64,000 bases of DNA from Diphasiastrum complanatum (lineage: Eukaryota; Streptophyta; Lycopodiopsida; Lycopodiales; Lycopodiaceae): the NCBI GenBank assembly GCA_029204225.1, contig CM055098.1:2501-66500 (forward strand), given 5' to 3'. Under the pieces are notes generated by a model. It saw only the letters and a program-made list of their open reading frames with translations. It was not told the origin of the DNA and did no database searches. The translations under genes and the position numbers were made by a program. Every line of letters starts with the position of its first letter. Position 1 is the stretch's first letter. Positions 14,470-62,191 of this stretch are shown here, piece by piece.

Positions 14470-14481
14470 GCTCTGATACCA
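14470..14481 (-). promoter_or_regulatory. Primer-binding site next to copia LTR
   Basis: GCTCTGATACCA on the plus strand is TGGTATCAGAGC on the minus strand, the initiator-Met-tRNA type site common in plant copia elements. It directly follows the CA end of the LTR. It lies on the side away from the Copia-1 coding region, which is unusual for a 3' LTR. Confidence 0.8.
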
Positions 14482-15331
14482 TGATAAAATTTCAATTTTA
14501 GGACATTAATGATTGTACTTAACAATCATAGAGAGTTATTGGTTGTTTAATCAATGGATCTATCAAGTTCTACACTTTAGATCTTGATCTAGATTCACTA
14601 CACTTAGATTTAAGCAAGAGCAATGGATAAACAAGTGACAGCGGCCTCACACGTGTGGAGTACTATCCACTATACGGCCTGAACCTGAAACAACAAGTAC
14701 ATTGGTTCTTGATAGCAATCATTCAATAAAATCACAATTCTATTGACTAGAAATCTCGCAAAAGTGTAGAATGCAAAAGTCTCATCAATCTCATTAGCAA
14801 AATGATGATCTTTTTATGGATCAAGTACATCCACGAGTCTGGTACAGTCCAACAGGTCTTCACACGTGTGAAGAGTGCCACATCACTCAGATCTATCCAT
14901 TTGATCCATCCTTGATCCTTATCCAAAGTTGACCTTCTAAAATATGGCTAAAATCCAAAGAGCTAGTCTCCTAGAATATAGGAATATTCCCTACAAAATA
15001 GGATCTAAGAAAAATGGTCAACTCTTATCTTCTAGAACTCTATACACACGTGTGAACATCCACTTGCCATGTGGGAGCATTTACTCATGCACATGCAAGG
15101 ATAAGCTAATTTCTAGGTGACTAGTCAACTTGACTAAAAACTAGTCATATCGTGTTCACAGTTAACTTGATTGATACAAAATCAAAGTAGATATTTACAA
15201 ATATGAAAAGTACTTTCTTTCACACGTGGGAACAGGCTCCACACGTGTGAAATTAGTTCATGAACATTGTACTCATGATTGATCTTTATTTACAGTAAAG
15301 AATGACAAGTGAGAAGTGACAATTTTTAACA
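14482..15331 (-). repeat. LTR of Copia-1 (850 bp)
   Basis: On the plus strand it begins TGATAAAA and ends TTTTTAACA, giving TG...CA ends in either reading. A purine-rich tract (minus strand AGAAGTGAGGAG) lies between it and the Copia-1 stop codon, so it is the 3' LTR of that element. No matching 5' LTR was found upstream of Copia-1. Confidence 0.82.
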
Positions 15332-15341
15332 CTCCTCACTT

Positions 15342-16174
15342 CTAACTTGGCAAATCTAATGTACATCTATCTACAATTCCAAGAGCATATCTTAACTTGA
15401 AAAATGGATCTTTGGGCAATGGCTTGGTTAAGATATCAGCTACGCATTTGGAAGATGGTACATGATGTAGTTGCACCTCCTTGGATTGTACCTTCTCCCT
15501 CACAAAGTGGTGAGCTATCTCAATATGCTTTGTTCTAGCATAGAAGATAGGATTGGAAGTAATTTGTTGAGAAGCTTGATTGTCACAATATATGTAAGGG
15601 ATCTCCTCGGCCTTTAGCACATGTAGCTCCATCAAGAGTCTTCTTAGCCATAGGAGCTCTTTAGTTGTTGAAGTCAATGCCTTGTACTCGACTTCACAAG
15701 AAGATAGTGAGATAGTATCTTGCTTTTTGGAAAGCCAAGATATTACTCCTCCACAAAGGAATGTTGGATTGTAATAGACCATTGGATTTGGTAAGAATCC
15801 ACTTCACAATTCAGGTTAAGGGACCCAAAGGGCACATGGCCCTTCAATTTTGTTGCAAATGCACTAATGGACTTTCTATCCATCTTGTCACCTGCAAAAT
15901 CTGAATCCGAGTAGGCTCTCAAGTGCAAGTTAGATCCTTCATAAAGTATGCCAAAAAATCTAGTACTAGAAACATATCTAAGCACTCTCTTGGCACTTTT
16001 CCAATGATGCACTAAAGGAGCTTGCATACTTTGACTCAACTTGCTTACACAAAAACTTAAGTCAGGTCTAGTGATGATTAAATAGATTAGGGAGCCTGTA
16101 AGCTTTCTAAAGAGGGTGATGTCCTCAAAGGATGCTTCATCACCTTCATTAGTTGCTTTCACAACATGCTCCAT
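15342..16174 (-). pseudogene. Copia-1 RNase H and RT-RNase H connection
   Basis: Frame 15743-16174 has GSLIYLIITRPDLSFCVSKL and SDSDFAGDKMDRKS. Frame 15342-15782 has SWLSKKQDTISLSSCEVEY and KHIEIAHHFVREKV. These are the standard C-terminal copia blocks. A frame change separates them near 15780. Confidence 0.9.
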
Positions 16175-16371
16175 AGGGGTGTCAATCCCCTTACAATCTT
16201 CATACCAAACTTTTCAAGAATGGAAGTAGCATACTTAGATTGACTTATGAAAGTACAATTGCTACTTCTAGACACTTCTATCCCAAGTATAAATTTTACT
16301 AAGCCTAGATCTACCATCTTGAACTCACTAGATAAATCAACTTTTACTTTGCCTATGCCTTCATCATCATT

Positions 16372-17238
16372 TCATGTCATAATGATGTCATCAACATAAA
16401 GCACCAAAATGATAATCTTTCCTTCATTACATTTGAAATATAAAGAAGGTTCATAAGCACTTAGTACAAAGCCAAGGGAATAGAGAAAATCATGCAACCT
16501 AGAGTACCAAGCTCTAGGTGCTTGCTTCAAGCCATATAGGCTCTTCCTTAAGTAGCACACTTTTTGCTCCTCACCAACCTTGATGAAGCCCTCGGGTTGC
16601 ATCATGTAGATTTCCTCTTCTAAGAAGCCATTCAAGAAATCATTTGTCACATCCATTTGGTAGAAATCCCACTTGAACAAAGTAGCAATGCAAATAATTA
16701 ATCTAATAGTTATAAGCTTAGCTACATGTGCAAATGTTTCTTCATAATCCAATCCTTTTACTAGAAGAAATCCTTTAGCAACAAGCCTAGCCTTGTACTT
16801 ACTAATAGATCCATCTTGATTGTACTTTATTCTATAAATCCACTTACATGCAAGTGGCTTTTTCCCTCTTGGAAGATTTACAAGATTCCAAGTATGATTT
16901 TCTTCTAATGCATCATACTCTACTTGCATTGCATCTCTCCAAACTTTAGAGCTATATGCTTCTTCAAAAGATGATGGTTCTTCAAGCAATGTAACTAAGG
17001 AGGAGTAAAAGGTAGAAGATGTAGAGTCTTCATTTTGCTTTCCCTTGTCCACATAGGTGAGCCTTGAGGGCTCGCTTCTTGTTGATCTTCTCGGCCCCCT
17101 TTGACTAGGATCTTTGTCTCCATCCTCGGGTTTGTCAAGATCCTCCTCGAGTTTGTCAAGATCCTCATCAAGTTTGTCAAGATCTTCAATGCACATTAGA
17201 CAAGCTTTTACCAAATTGTGACTCATCAAAAAGTACAT
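16372..17238 (-). pseudogene. Copia-1 reverse transcriptase
   Basis: The 288-residue frame contains ACKWIYRIKYNQDGSI, RLVAKGF, FLNGFLEEEIYMMQPEGF, KSLYGLKQAPRAWY and the catalytic VLYVDDIIM. The YVDD box is intact. An acidic repeat-rich stretch (DKLEEDLDK type) precedes the RT and looks like a small internal duplication. Frame breaks on both sides prevent a full polyprotein. Confidence 0.92.
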
Positions 17239-17291
17239 CCTTGCTTACCTTTACTTTCTTGGATATAGAATCATATATCCTATAGCCCTTG

Positions 17292-17840
17292 CTATTTTCT
17301 CCATAGCCAACAAAAATCCCTTTGAAGGAGGTAGCATCTTACTTCCTTCCTTGTCTCCAAAGGGATGTGGACATAACAAATACATCCAAAAATTTTAAAA
17401 TCTTTTACATTGGGTTTCTTACCAAACAAAACTTGATATGGTGAGATCTCATCAATAGCACTACTAGGAAGTCTATTACACAAGTAATTAGCACAAGTTA
17501 TAGCTTCTCCCCAAAATGAAATGGGAAGTGATGCATCAAGTCTTAAAGACTTTGCACATTCACATAGACTCTTATTTTTCCTCTAGGCCACCCCCTTTTG
17601 TTGGGGGGTGTAGGAACAAGTGTATTGCAATTTAATGCCATTGATCTCACAAAAGTCTTTCATTTTATTGGAGGTGTACTCTCCTCCATTATCACATCTT
17701 TGTTTCTTGATGGAAGTACTAAGTTGTTTCTCAACTAGAGACTTGAATTTAATGAAGGCTGCATATACAAGACTTTTCTTTGATAGTAACTCAATCCATG
17801 TGAATCTAGTACAATCATCTATAAATGTTACATACATCAA
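17292..17840 (-). pseudogene. Copia-1 integrase core
   Basis: The frames show YVTFIDDCTRFTWI, then KQRCDNGGEYTS, giving the first two acidic catalytic positions, and YQVLFGKKPNVKDFKIFGC toward the C-terminus. A frame break near 17583 disrupts the protein. Confidence 0.88.
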
Positions 17841-17850
17841 AGCACCTCCA

Positions 17851-19287
17851 TTACTTGCATGTGAAAACTGTGTACATCAGAATGTATGAGATCCAAGGGA
17901 GAGGGATATTTTGATGAAGATCTCTTGTAAGAAGATTTGTGTGACTCTTTGCAAGGCCACATGCCTCACACGTCTTTCCACACTTTTTGAAAGCTTTTGG
18001 TAGGCCGAGAGCTAGTTCCTTGCTTGCCATTGACTCCATGGATTGAATATTAGGATGGCCTACTCTCTTATGCCAAAGCTCCACTTGAGATAGCTCCTCC
18101 CTAGCCAAGTTCACGCTTTCACTTGCAACATTAGCATCCAACTTGAAGAGTCTACCTTGCTTAATGCCACTAGCTATGCACTTATCATTTTTCAAGATGA
18201 AACAAACTCCATTCTTAAAATGTACATCTAGTCCATTGTCCATTAATTGTCCTACACAAAGCAAATTTCGTGAAATGGTAAGAACATACAAAACATTATC
18301 TAGATCTATCTTTTTAGATGTGCCTAAGCAAAGAGGAATAGATCCTATACCATCTATCTTGCATTCTTGATCACTAGCAATGTATATTGACTTCTTAGAG
18401 TCATTACAAGAGAGAAGAGTAGAAAAATAATGCTTGTTAAAAGACGTGGGAACTAGCCCCCTATCTATCCACCATGTGTCTTGACTTGAAGTTGGTGTAG
18501 ATGCAACCATTAAGGATGTGTTGAATCCATCCTCATCTTCTTCCTCTTGAGCAATGTTCCCTTGATCTCCATTTGCTTGTTGATTCTTCTTCAAGTAACA
18601 TTCTGAGGCAAAGCGTCCTTTCTTCCCACAAAAGAAACACTTGAGCTTTCCCTTGTTCTTCACTTTGCCTTTGGCAGTTGATCCTCCATTTTTCACCTCG
18701 GCCTCCTTGCTTTGATTCTTCTTGAATGGATGTTGTTTCTTCTTGCCTTTGGATGTAAAATTTGCTTTCTCCTCTCCTCCATTAAGTGACATGCCTTCCA
18801 TTCTTGTCTTGAGGTGTAGGAGTCTACTCTCCTCGGCCACAAGAACATTGTGCAACTTTTCAATGGATGGAAGAGTGCCTTGAATAGCAAATGATTGGAC
18901 CAAGTTGGTGAACTCATCACCTAGGCCATTCAATATGATTTGTACTAACTCTTGATCTTGAATCTTTTCTCCTATAGTACTCAATTCCTTGTTAAGAGAT
19001 TTGATCCTAAGAACATACTCTTGTCCACTCTCTCCACTTCCTTTCATGCTTTGAAAGACTTGATTCCTTAGCACGAGGATTTTTGAAGTGTTATTGGATT
19101 CATAGATACTCTTTAATGAATCCCAAGCCTCTTTTGATGAGGCACAAGAAGACACCTCCTTCAAGAGGTCATTGCATACATTCAACTGTATGCAATGTAG
19201 AGCTAATCTTGCTCTCTTCTTGTATTTGGTTTGTTCCGAGTTAAATTTCCCTGTTTCTAGCATCACATGCAAGAACATAGTAATCAT
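17851..19287 (-). pseudogene. Copia-1 Gag, protease and pre-integrase
   Basis: The 478-residue frame holds the UBN2-type gag helical region and a zinc knuckle CFFCGKKGRFASEC. The knuckle has lost the usual His: Arg stands at the CX2CX4HX4C His position. The protease block reads WWIDRG where the family has W-x-IDSG. The pre-integrase block is WHKRVGHPN...CEACGLAKSH. The altered knuckle and protease loop argue that this copy is inactive. The natural Gag start is missing. Confidence 0.88.
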
Positions 19288-19684
19288 CTAATCTCAATAG
19301 ATTTGTCTCTCTCCCATACAACCAGAGATCTAGGCTGAAAATCGTACACAAGGACTTATAGACTACAATTTGTAGTAGAGTATCATCCACTAAAGCAAAA
19401 CACTGGAGTAAAGAGATTTAGATTCTCAAAACATTGATCTAAATTCTGGACTCATTTAAAGATCGAGAATTACTCATCATATTCAAGAATCATCCTATTT
19501 CCTTATAATCCTCTATAATAATTAAGTAGCCATTAATGATTCGTCAACCATAAATATTTAGAATCTTATGATTCGTCAATCATAAATTCATTGGATTCAA
19601 ATAGCACACTTAATCATGAAAAATTATTGGAATATATGTCCCACACAACTCAAAAAACATAAGAATCATTTTCGTTAGCTTGTG

Positions 19685-19685
<1 letters not shown>
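19288..19685. other. AT-rich stretch upstream of Copia-1
   Basis: It should contain the start of Gag and the 5' LTR, but neither is recognisable. I see no gene. Confidence 0.4.

Positions 19686-19731
<46 letters not shown>
19686..19731. repeat. (CT)23 microsatellite
   Basis: A perfect dinucleotide array downstream of the NOC2 stop codon. Confidence 0.97.
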
Positions 19732-19734
<3 letters not shown>

Positions 19735-20601
19735 AGCGGATTTTTAAAAACCCTCCAAGCACAAGAATCTAATTATAATTCCAGCATAAATCGAATCAGA
19801 TTTTTTGCTTGTATATTTTTGCTGAATGCATTTCATTAAGATATAAAACGTATATGGAAATAGTAGTTTTCACATTGGCCCTTGCACTAGAGCAACAGTT
19901 GAGACAAATCAGAGCCCCGTGAGTTGTTACATAGGAGCTCACAAGCTGATATGCTACAAATTAAAAACAACCAAATGAATAAGTCTGCAATTTCAAACAA
20001 TGAAAGAAAAGCCAGGTACAAGCATCAACAAAAACTCTACAAATAACCATCTTTGTGCTAAAGAGGGTGATAATTCTTCTCTTACTGTAATTGCCGATTC
20101 CCAAATTCCAAGAAAAATTTCAGCTCTAGACCAGATATGAGTCTCTTTGAGTCAAATTTAAAGAACAAACTCAGGAGTTCACTGTGGGATTTCTAGGGCT
20201 TTTGCCACATTTGTCATTTTGGGAATGTATAGTACGGACTCATGACTACCAAAAATAAAATGGTTATGCCGCCTTCTTCGTGGTCTATAATAAGAGCACA
20301 AACAATCTCCAAGGACCTCTAGCAGCTGGTAGAATAGTACAGCCATTCTGAACAACTCCAGAGAAAGTTCCTTTGCAGGTCACCATGGGCACGTATCCTC
20401 TTTCGCATATTGACTGAAAAAGCTTTTTTTGAAAATGACCTAAAGTACAGAGATCATACTTCAGCTTCCCAGAATGTGAAGGTTTTCCTCCTCCCGCACA
20501 TGCATCAACTTTTGCTTCTAAACAGATTTTTTGGAACCAATGTGAAGTAGAACATTTGTGTGTTAAGGCAGCTTGCATCGGCTAGCTGCTATAAAAAGAA
20601 A
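19732..20601 (-). other. Downstream flank / likely 3' UTR of NOC2
   Basis: This follows the NOC2 stop codon on the minus strand. It contains a 97-codon open frame (20285-20578) that I do not recognise and treat as chance within the 3' UTR. No polyadenylation site can be fixed by eye. Confidence 0.45.
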
Positions 20602-57436
<36,835 letters not shown>

Positions 57437-57565
57437 CTGACATAAATGAGCACAAACCAAAAATGAGTAAAAATTCTCCAAATCATTTTACAAATTGATG
57501 TAATAAAAAATGAAGACTGATTTGGGACCAAATGGTATTGAGGCATTAGCTCGAGTACAAAAGGG

Positions 57566-57568
<3 letters not shown>
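57437..57568. other. Upstream of the first visible NOC2 exon
   Basis: Intron-like sequence with an acceptor at 57437-57438. No further NOC2 exon is recognisable before the CT array. Confidence 0.5.

Positions 57569-57632
<64 letters not shown>
57569..57632. repeat. (CT)32 microsatellite
   Basis: A perfect array. A duplicated TAGGAAGAACAGAT word follows at 57633 and 57675. Confidence 0.97.
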
Positions 57633-57633
<1 letters not shown>

Positions 57634-57857
57634 GGAAGAACAGATCGCTGGCTCTCTCTCACGGCTCTCTCGCTAGGAAGAACAGATTGCTGGAATAGCA
57701 TTTGCTTGAAGCCGATTGGAGGGCGGGGCACCATCGTTGTGCTGCTTCCCATCAACAACAACACCATCGCACCATCAGCGAGTAGCACCATCGCATCAGC
57801 ATCATAGTCCATTCCTCATTTTCCTAGCTGGACCCGCTGCGCTACAGTGGGAGGTCC

Positions 57858-58205
57858 GCTGCACCTGCTTGAGATCAAAAATCGGTTTGCTAGCTTGCTG
57901 TTCCTTTCCCCATCATTTGATTCCTGTGATACAGTGAAGGTAGTCCTGGATTTTGATGACACAACAGCATATAGGAGGCTTCTAAAGAAACTCCCTGATG
58001 TGCTAGCTGAATACTGGTAGGAGAAGAAGGAGCGTGTAACCTCGTTACCCCATGTTGAAACTCGGTCAAGACCATTAACACATGCAGATGCCACAGAAGA
58101 TGTTCCAGATGTTGTTTGGGTCCAATGTGATGATCCTTCATGCTTGGAATGGCGTGTTCTACCTGATGGAACGGATGTCCTCTCTCCCAGATGTCTGCTG
58201 GATCC
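57858..58205 (+). pseudogene. CW-type zinc-finger gene fragment
   Basis: The plus-strand reading has VVLDFDDTTAYRRLLKKLPD, LAEYW followed by a stop, then VPDVVWVQCDDPSCLEWRVL and PDGTDV. W-x2-C-x4-C and (K/E)WR-x-LP are hallmarks of the CW finger, which binds methylated histone H3 tails in plant chromatin proteins. No introns are seen and a stop interrupts it, so it looks like a captured or retrocopied piece just ahead of a LINE. Confidence 0.7.
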
Positions 58206-58239
58206 ACAAAGGATAAGCCAAAGAAGCAAGGAGCCCTCT

Positions 58240-58475
58240 CTCTGACGGATTCCTGGCGGATTTTTTAGCGGATTTCTAGTGGACCTCTGGCGGATTTCTG
58301 AGCGGACCTCTGGCGAATTTTTGGCGGATTTTTTTGGTGGATTTCTGGCGGTTTTCGGGCAGATCTCTGGCGGATTTTTTTGGCGGGTTTCTGAGCGGAA
58401 CTCTGGCGGTTTTCTGAGCGGACCCTGAGCAGATTTCTGAGCGGACCTGAAGCGGACTTGACCTGCTCCGGACCT
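58240..58475 (+). repeat. Minisatellite ahead of LINE ORF1
   Basis: Units of about 22-25 bp built from CTGGCGGATTT and CTGAGCGGACC, with variable T-runs, are repeated roughly nine or ten times. The position, just before ORF1, suggests a LINE 5' UTR. Confidence 0.85.
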
Positions 58476-58507
58476 GCAGGGTTCTTGCTACAAACTTACG
58501 CTGTCCT

Positions 58508-59096
58508 ATGGCTCCACGCAACAAACGAGGGGGAGGTAACTCCCCCCACTCTCCACCACGCCCTGCTTTGGAAGGCCCGGAAAACACCCCCCTGCCCATC
58601 ACATCTGAGTTTTTGGTACCTGCTCCTGCCATTGTACCTGCTTTAAGCCTGTCCATCACATCTACTTCTGATCTGTCCACCGCATCTGCATCTGGATCCA
58701 AGACGGATGCCCGCCCTGCTGTCGAAAGGACTCAAAAGACAATTACACTTCCTTGAAATTGAGAACGGCAAGCTGATTTTGGATCTCTGTGGGGTTAAAG
58801 AGCGAATGGAGCAGCTTGAACAAGAAAATGTATCTCTTAAGCAACGGATTGCGGAACATATCCCTCAAAAGCATGTATTGGAGGAAACGTCGAACAAAAT
58901 ATCTAGCCTTGAGAAACAAGTGGAAGAAACGAAGACGTGGGCAGCGCATCTCAAAAGCGATCGTAAGGTCGAATCTTCAAGCTCGGTTCAACATGCAGTT
59001 GTGAATTCTACACTAGAAGATGTCTTTTCCAAGCAAGAAAGAAGGGCTAAAAAAGCCTTTAATATAATGCAGCTTTACACCTTAGAGCCAAATTAA
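58508..59096 (+). pseudogene. LINE-1 ORF1 with coiled coil, frameshifted
   Basis: The first frame starts MAPRNKRGGGNSPHSPPRPA and ends at 58756. The second frame, open from 58707, has ENGKLILDLCGVKERMEQLE and further Leu/Glu heptads, then a basic end. A single frameshift near 58735 would join them. No CCHC knuckle is seen. ORF1 proteins bind LINE RNA. Confidence 0.72.
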
Positions 59097-59248
59097 AAGG
59101 GACTTTTAATTTTATGAATGATGACCTTACACACACACAATGGCAACCCTGGAAACAAATTATCCAGGATGCAAATGCAAGAAATCAGCGGGTGGTTTTC
59201 ATTGAAGGCAAACCATAAAATTTTGATAAAATTTCTCAATAGGGATTC

Positions 59249-61795
59249 GTGGCTCCCGGGCAAAAGAGCAGCCCAAGATCCCCTCAGCCTTTACATATTG
59301 GTTTTTGGACTTGTAATGGCATACTATCATCTTCTTCAACGGGTGATTGCCATTCTTTCATTCTGAAATATGATATCCTTTTGTTAGCAGAGACTCATGA
59401 ATCATTATATAGACTGTTCCCATCCATACAGGATTGCACCTGGCACTCAACGCACCGGCCATTTGTGAGAGGGAAGACCTCCCGTGGTTCTGGTGGTGTT
59501 GCATGTCTCACCAAGAATGTTTTCAGCTCTCATTTTAAACGGGTCAAAAGTGATCCATTTGCACGCTTTATTTGGTTTCAGTTCTTTGGTCATTGTTTGG
59601 GGCCTTCTCAGGACCTCTTTCTTGCAGTTTGTTACTTTGCACCACAGACATCATCTTTTGCAGATTTTGGTGGTGACCCTTTCCAAGCTCTCTCAGATGA
59701 TATAGTCAGCTTTGCACAGCGAGGCCTTATTCTTTTAGCAGGAGAATTTAATGCTCGTACGAGCATCAGGCAGGCTGAGTTTCATGCAGAGAGTGACTTT
59801 CTACAGGTTCACACATTAGATATGGGCTTTGACAGGACCTCACAGGATGCCAATACTCCAGCTACCCACTTTGGAGAGCAGCTGATTGGTTTAGTAGAGG
59901 CCCATTTCTTAACCATTTTGAATGGCCTTCCTTGCTGGCCTTCATCATCTTATTTTACTTGTCACCCACATGGAGGAGGACATAGTGTTGTTGACTACTT
60001 CATTGGGTCACCGGCTTTGATCCCATTTCTCCATACCTTCCACATTATACCTCCTACCATTTCTGATCACTCCCTCCTACTTCTATCCCTTGGACATCAT
60101 AGTACCACAATCACAACACACTGTCCCACCCATCACCATCGCCCAGTTTTCTCTCCATCCGGTTTTTCCCTTTACACCGAGTCCCTAATTACTTTTCTCC
60201 AAGACTTTCCCTTCACCTCCTCAGTTGCCCAACAAGCTGTCTTTTTATCTCAATCCCTTTTGCAATCCGCCAATACCGCCTATCCTTCGAAAACCTTCTC
60301 TTCGCATAAACGCACCCACAACAAATGGTATGATACAGAGTGCTTCTCACTGCATAAACAAGTTGTTTACGCTAGATACCACTCTCCTCACACCCTAGCC
60401 TTGAAGCAAAAAGAATATCACAAAATGACTCTGAAGAAAAAGACAGCTTATCTCCAGTCCTTGGGACAAAAACTTGTTGATGCTATTGCCTCTCCATCCT
60501 CCCATTTCTTTTGGCGGATGTTCTCTAAAAACCCTTATAAACCCACTCCTATTGCTATTAAGTCATGGATAAATTATGCTTCTAAGCTTTATACAGTTGA
60601 CTCTCTTTCCATTTCTCTTTCCCCACGCCCTTCAAAATTCACCCTCTTCACCCCGTCCATGGTTGAAAACGCCATCCAAAATGGTCAAACCCAAAAAGCC
60701 ACTGATGTTGACCTCCTAAGTATGGACTTCCTAAAACCAGTTGCCCACATTATTGCCCCATACATTTCCCATATCTTTAACCAATCTATCATCTTCGGTC
60801 TCCCCATATCGTGGTGCACCAACCTTTTACACCCTATCCTCAAAGCCGGGGATCCTTTGATTGTAGACAACTACCGCACTATTATGATCAGTCATACTAT
60901 GGCCAAGCTATATGGATCGGTTTTGCAGTCTATTGTCAGCTCACGGGCAGAGACAGAGGGGTTACATGCTATGGGACAGGCAGGCTTTCGCGCTGGCTAC
61001 TCCACGGCTGACCAGATATTCATCCTGAGATGCATTATTAAGGAGGCTAAGTTCATAAAGCAGAGGGTTTATTGTTGCTTTGTGGATTTCCGCAAAGCCT
61101 TTGATTCTGTTCCGAGACACCTTTTACTCCAGAGCCTAGCATCACTTGGCTTTTCTCAGGAGATCATTGTTGCTATCGTCACATTGTATGAGAGAGTGCT
61201 AGCTCGTTTTCGAGATGGTGATGGATGGTCCTCTTACATTCATAGTACAATGGGAGTTAAGCAGGGATGTCCTCTGTCCCCTACTCTCTTTGCTCTATAT
61301 ATTGATGATCTTGAGCAGATTATTAGGGAAGAGGGTGGAGATGGTTGTCCGTTAGCGGATATGATTATCCCTATTCTACTATATGCGGATGACGTGATAC
61401 TTCTATCGAGATCAGCATCTGGGCTTCAGCAGCACCTTGATGATTTATATACTTTCTGCCAGACTTGGGGTTTGATGGTGAACATTGGTAAGACTAAGGT
61501 CATGGTGTTCAACACCAATCGACAACATATGAGAGACACAGTGTTCTACTATGATGGGCTGCCACCGGAGATAGTAGCCCCATATACATACTTGGGTGTC
61601 ATGTTCACTGGTCCATTGCTCACTTTTAGACCAGCTGCATTGTCTAGGCTCCGCAAGGGGCACTCTGCTCTTGTCCAGATGGAGAGGTTTTCCTCTATTT
61701 ACTATGTACATGATCCTGATATGCGCTGTCGCCTTTTTTCTGCCACTGTCTCTCCAGTGGCTCTATATTCAGCAGAGACATGGTGTCCTTGTTGA
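59249..61795 (+). CDS. LINE-1 ORF2: AP-type endonuclease and reverse transcriptase, 3' truncated
   Basis: The 848-codon frame is open. Endonuclease blocks near residues 25-290: LLLAETHES, GGVACLTKN, LLAGEFNAR (family usually GDFN), GHSVVDYFI and PTISDHSLLL. RT blocks: GQAGFRAGYSTADQIF, CCFVDFRKAFDSVPRHLLL, GVKQGCPLSPTLFALYIDDL and LLYADDVILLS, so YADD is intact. The last codons belong to the inserted copia LTR. The true start may be downstream of the first Met, as the first residues look like leader. Confidence 0.92.
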   Translation: MAPGQKSSPRSPQPLHIGFWTCNGILSSSSTGDCHSFILKYDILLLAETHESLYRLFPSIQDCTWHSTHRPFVRGKTSRGSGGVACLTKNVFSSHFKRVKSDPFARFIWFQFFGHCLGPSQDLFLAVCYFAPQTSSFADFGGDPFQALSDDIVSFAQRGLILLAGEFNARTSIRQAEFHAESDFLQVHTLDMGFDRTSQDANTPATHFGEQLIGLVEAHFLTILNGLPCWPSSSYFTCHPHGGGHSVVDYFIGSPALIPFLHTFHIIPPTISDHSLLLLSLGHHSTTITTHCPTHHHRPVFSPSGFSLYTESLITFLQDFPFTSSVAQQAVFLSQSLLQSANTAYPSKTFSSHKRTHNKWYDTECFSLHKQVVYARYHSPHTLALKQKEYHKMTLKKKTAYLQSLGQKLVDAIASPSSHFFWRMFSKNPYKPTPIAIKSWINYASKLYTVDSLSISLSPRPSKFTLFTPSMVENAIQNGQTQKATDVDLLSMDFLKPVAHIIAPYISHIFNQSIIFGLPISWCTNLLHPILKAGDPLIVDNYRTIMISHTMAKLYGSVLQSIVSSRAETEGLHAMGQAGFRAGYSTADQIFILRCIIKEAKFIKQRVYCCFVDFRKAFDSVPRHLLLQSLASLGFSQEIIVAIVTLYERVLARFRDGDGWSSYIHSTMGVKQGCPLSPTLFALYIDDLEQIIREEGGDGCPLADMIIPILLYADDVILLSRSASGLQQHLDDLYTFCQTWGLMVNIGKTKVMVFNTNRQHMRDTVFYYDGLPPEIVAPYTYLGVMFTGPLLTFRPAALSRLRKGHSALVQMERFSSIYYVHDPDMRCRLFSATVSPVALYSAETWCPC

Positions 61796-62179
61796 AATAA
61801 ATGCCTATTTTGCCCCTTAAGGCTTGTATACTTGTAACTTGTAAGTTGTGCATAAGACATGGGGGTAAAACATTTATGTACATAGTACACCCCACTTGTG
61901 CTAATTAGGCAAGTAAATCAAGTAGGTTAAGGACCCATGTGGGTTCTAGAGCTAGAATTAGCAAGACACCACCTCTATACATAACATGCTATATGTAGCC
62001 CAAACTTTGGAGGGGTTTCCACGCCCTACTACACTTTGAATATTCATTCATGTTGTGTGAGCTTTGAAGTCCTCCCTCTCTTGCTTTTGTGTTCTACTCC
62101 ATAGCTGGTTTTCTGAAGCTTTCATAGTGTGCTTACTATGCTGTTATGATACTCCATAGCTAGGCCTTGGAATTTGACA
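61790..62179 (+). repeat. 5' LTR of Copia-6
   Basis: 390 bp, TGTTGAAATA...ATTTGACA. The target just left of it reads GTCCT; the matching copy would lie beyond the window. Confidence 0.88.
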
Positions 62180-62191
62180 TGGTATCAGAGC
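62180..62191 (+). promoter_or_regulatory. Primer-binding site of Copia-6
   Basis: TGGTATCAGAGC abuts the CA end of the LTR. Confidence 0.92.

Larger units (their letters stand above)
15342..19287 (-). mobile_element. Ty1/copia element, decayed (Copia-1)
   Basis: The minus-strand order is Gag-PR-pre-integrase (17851-19287), integrase (17292-17840), RT (16372-17238) and RNase H (15342-16174), followed by the 3' LTR. This order, integrase before RT, defines copia. At least five frame breaks separate the parts, and the N-terminus of Gag and the 5' LTR are missing. It lies between the LARD-like element and the 3' end of NOC2, outside the gene. Confidence 0.92.
58240..61789 (+). mobile_element. 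LINE with 5' minisatellite, ORF1 and long ORF2 (LINE-1)
   Basis: The order is a minisatellite (58240-58475), ORF1 with a coiled coil (58508-59096, one frameshift) and ORF2 (59249-61789) with endonuclease and RT. The 3' end is lost: the Copia-6 LTR starts at 61790 inside the ORF2 C-terminus. The related LINE-2 shows about 170 further residues there. Confidence 0.92.

Noticed and set aside
20285..20578. 97-codon minus-strand open frame just after the NOC2 stop
   Set aside because: No recognised domain; position fits a 3' UTR; no splice or start evidence for a separate gene.
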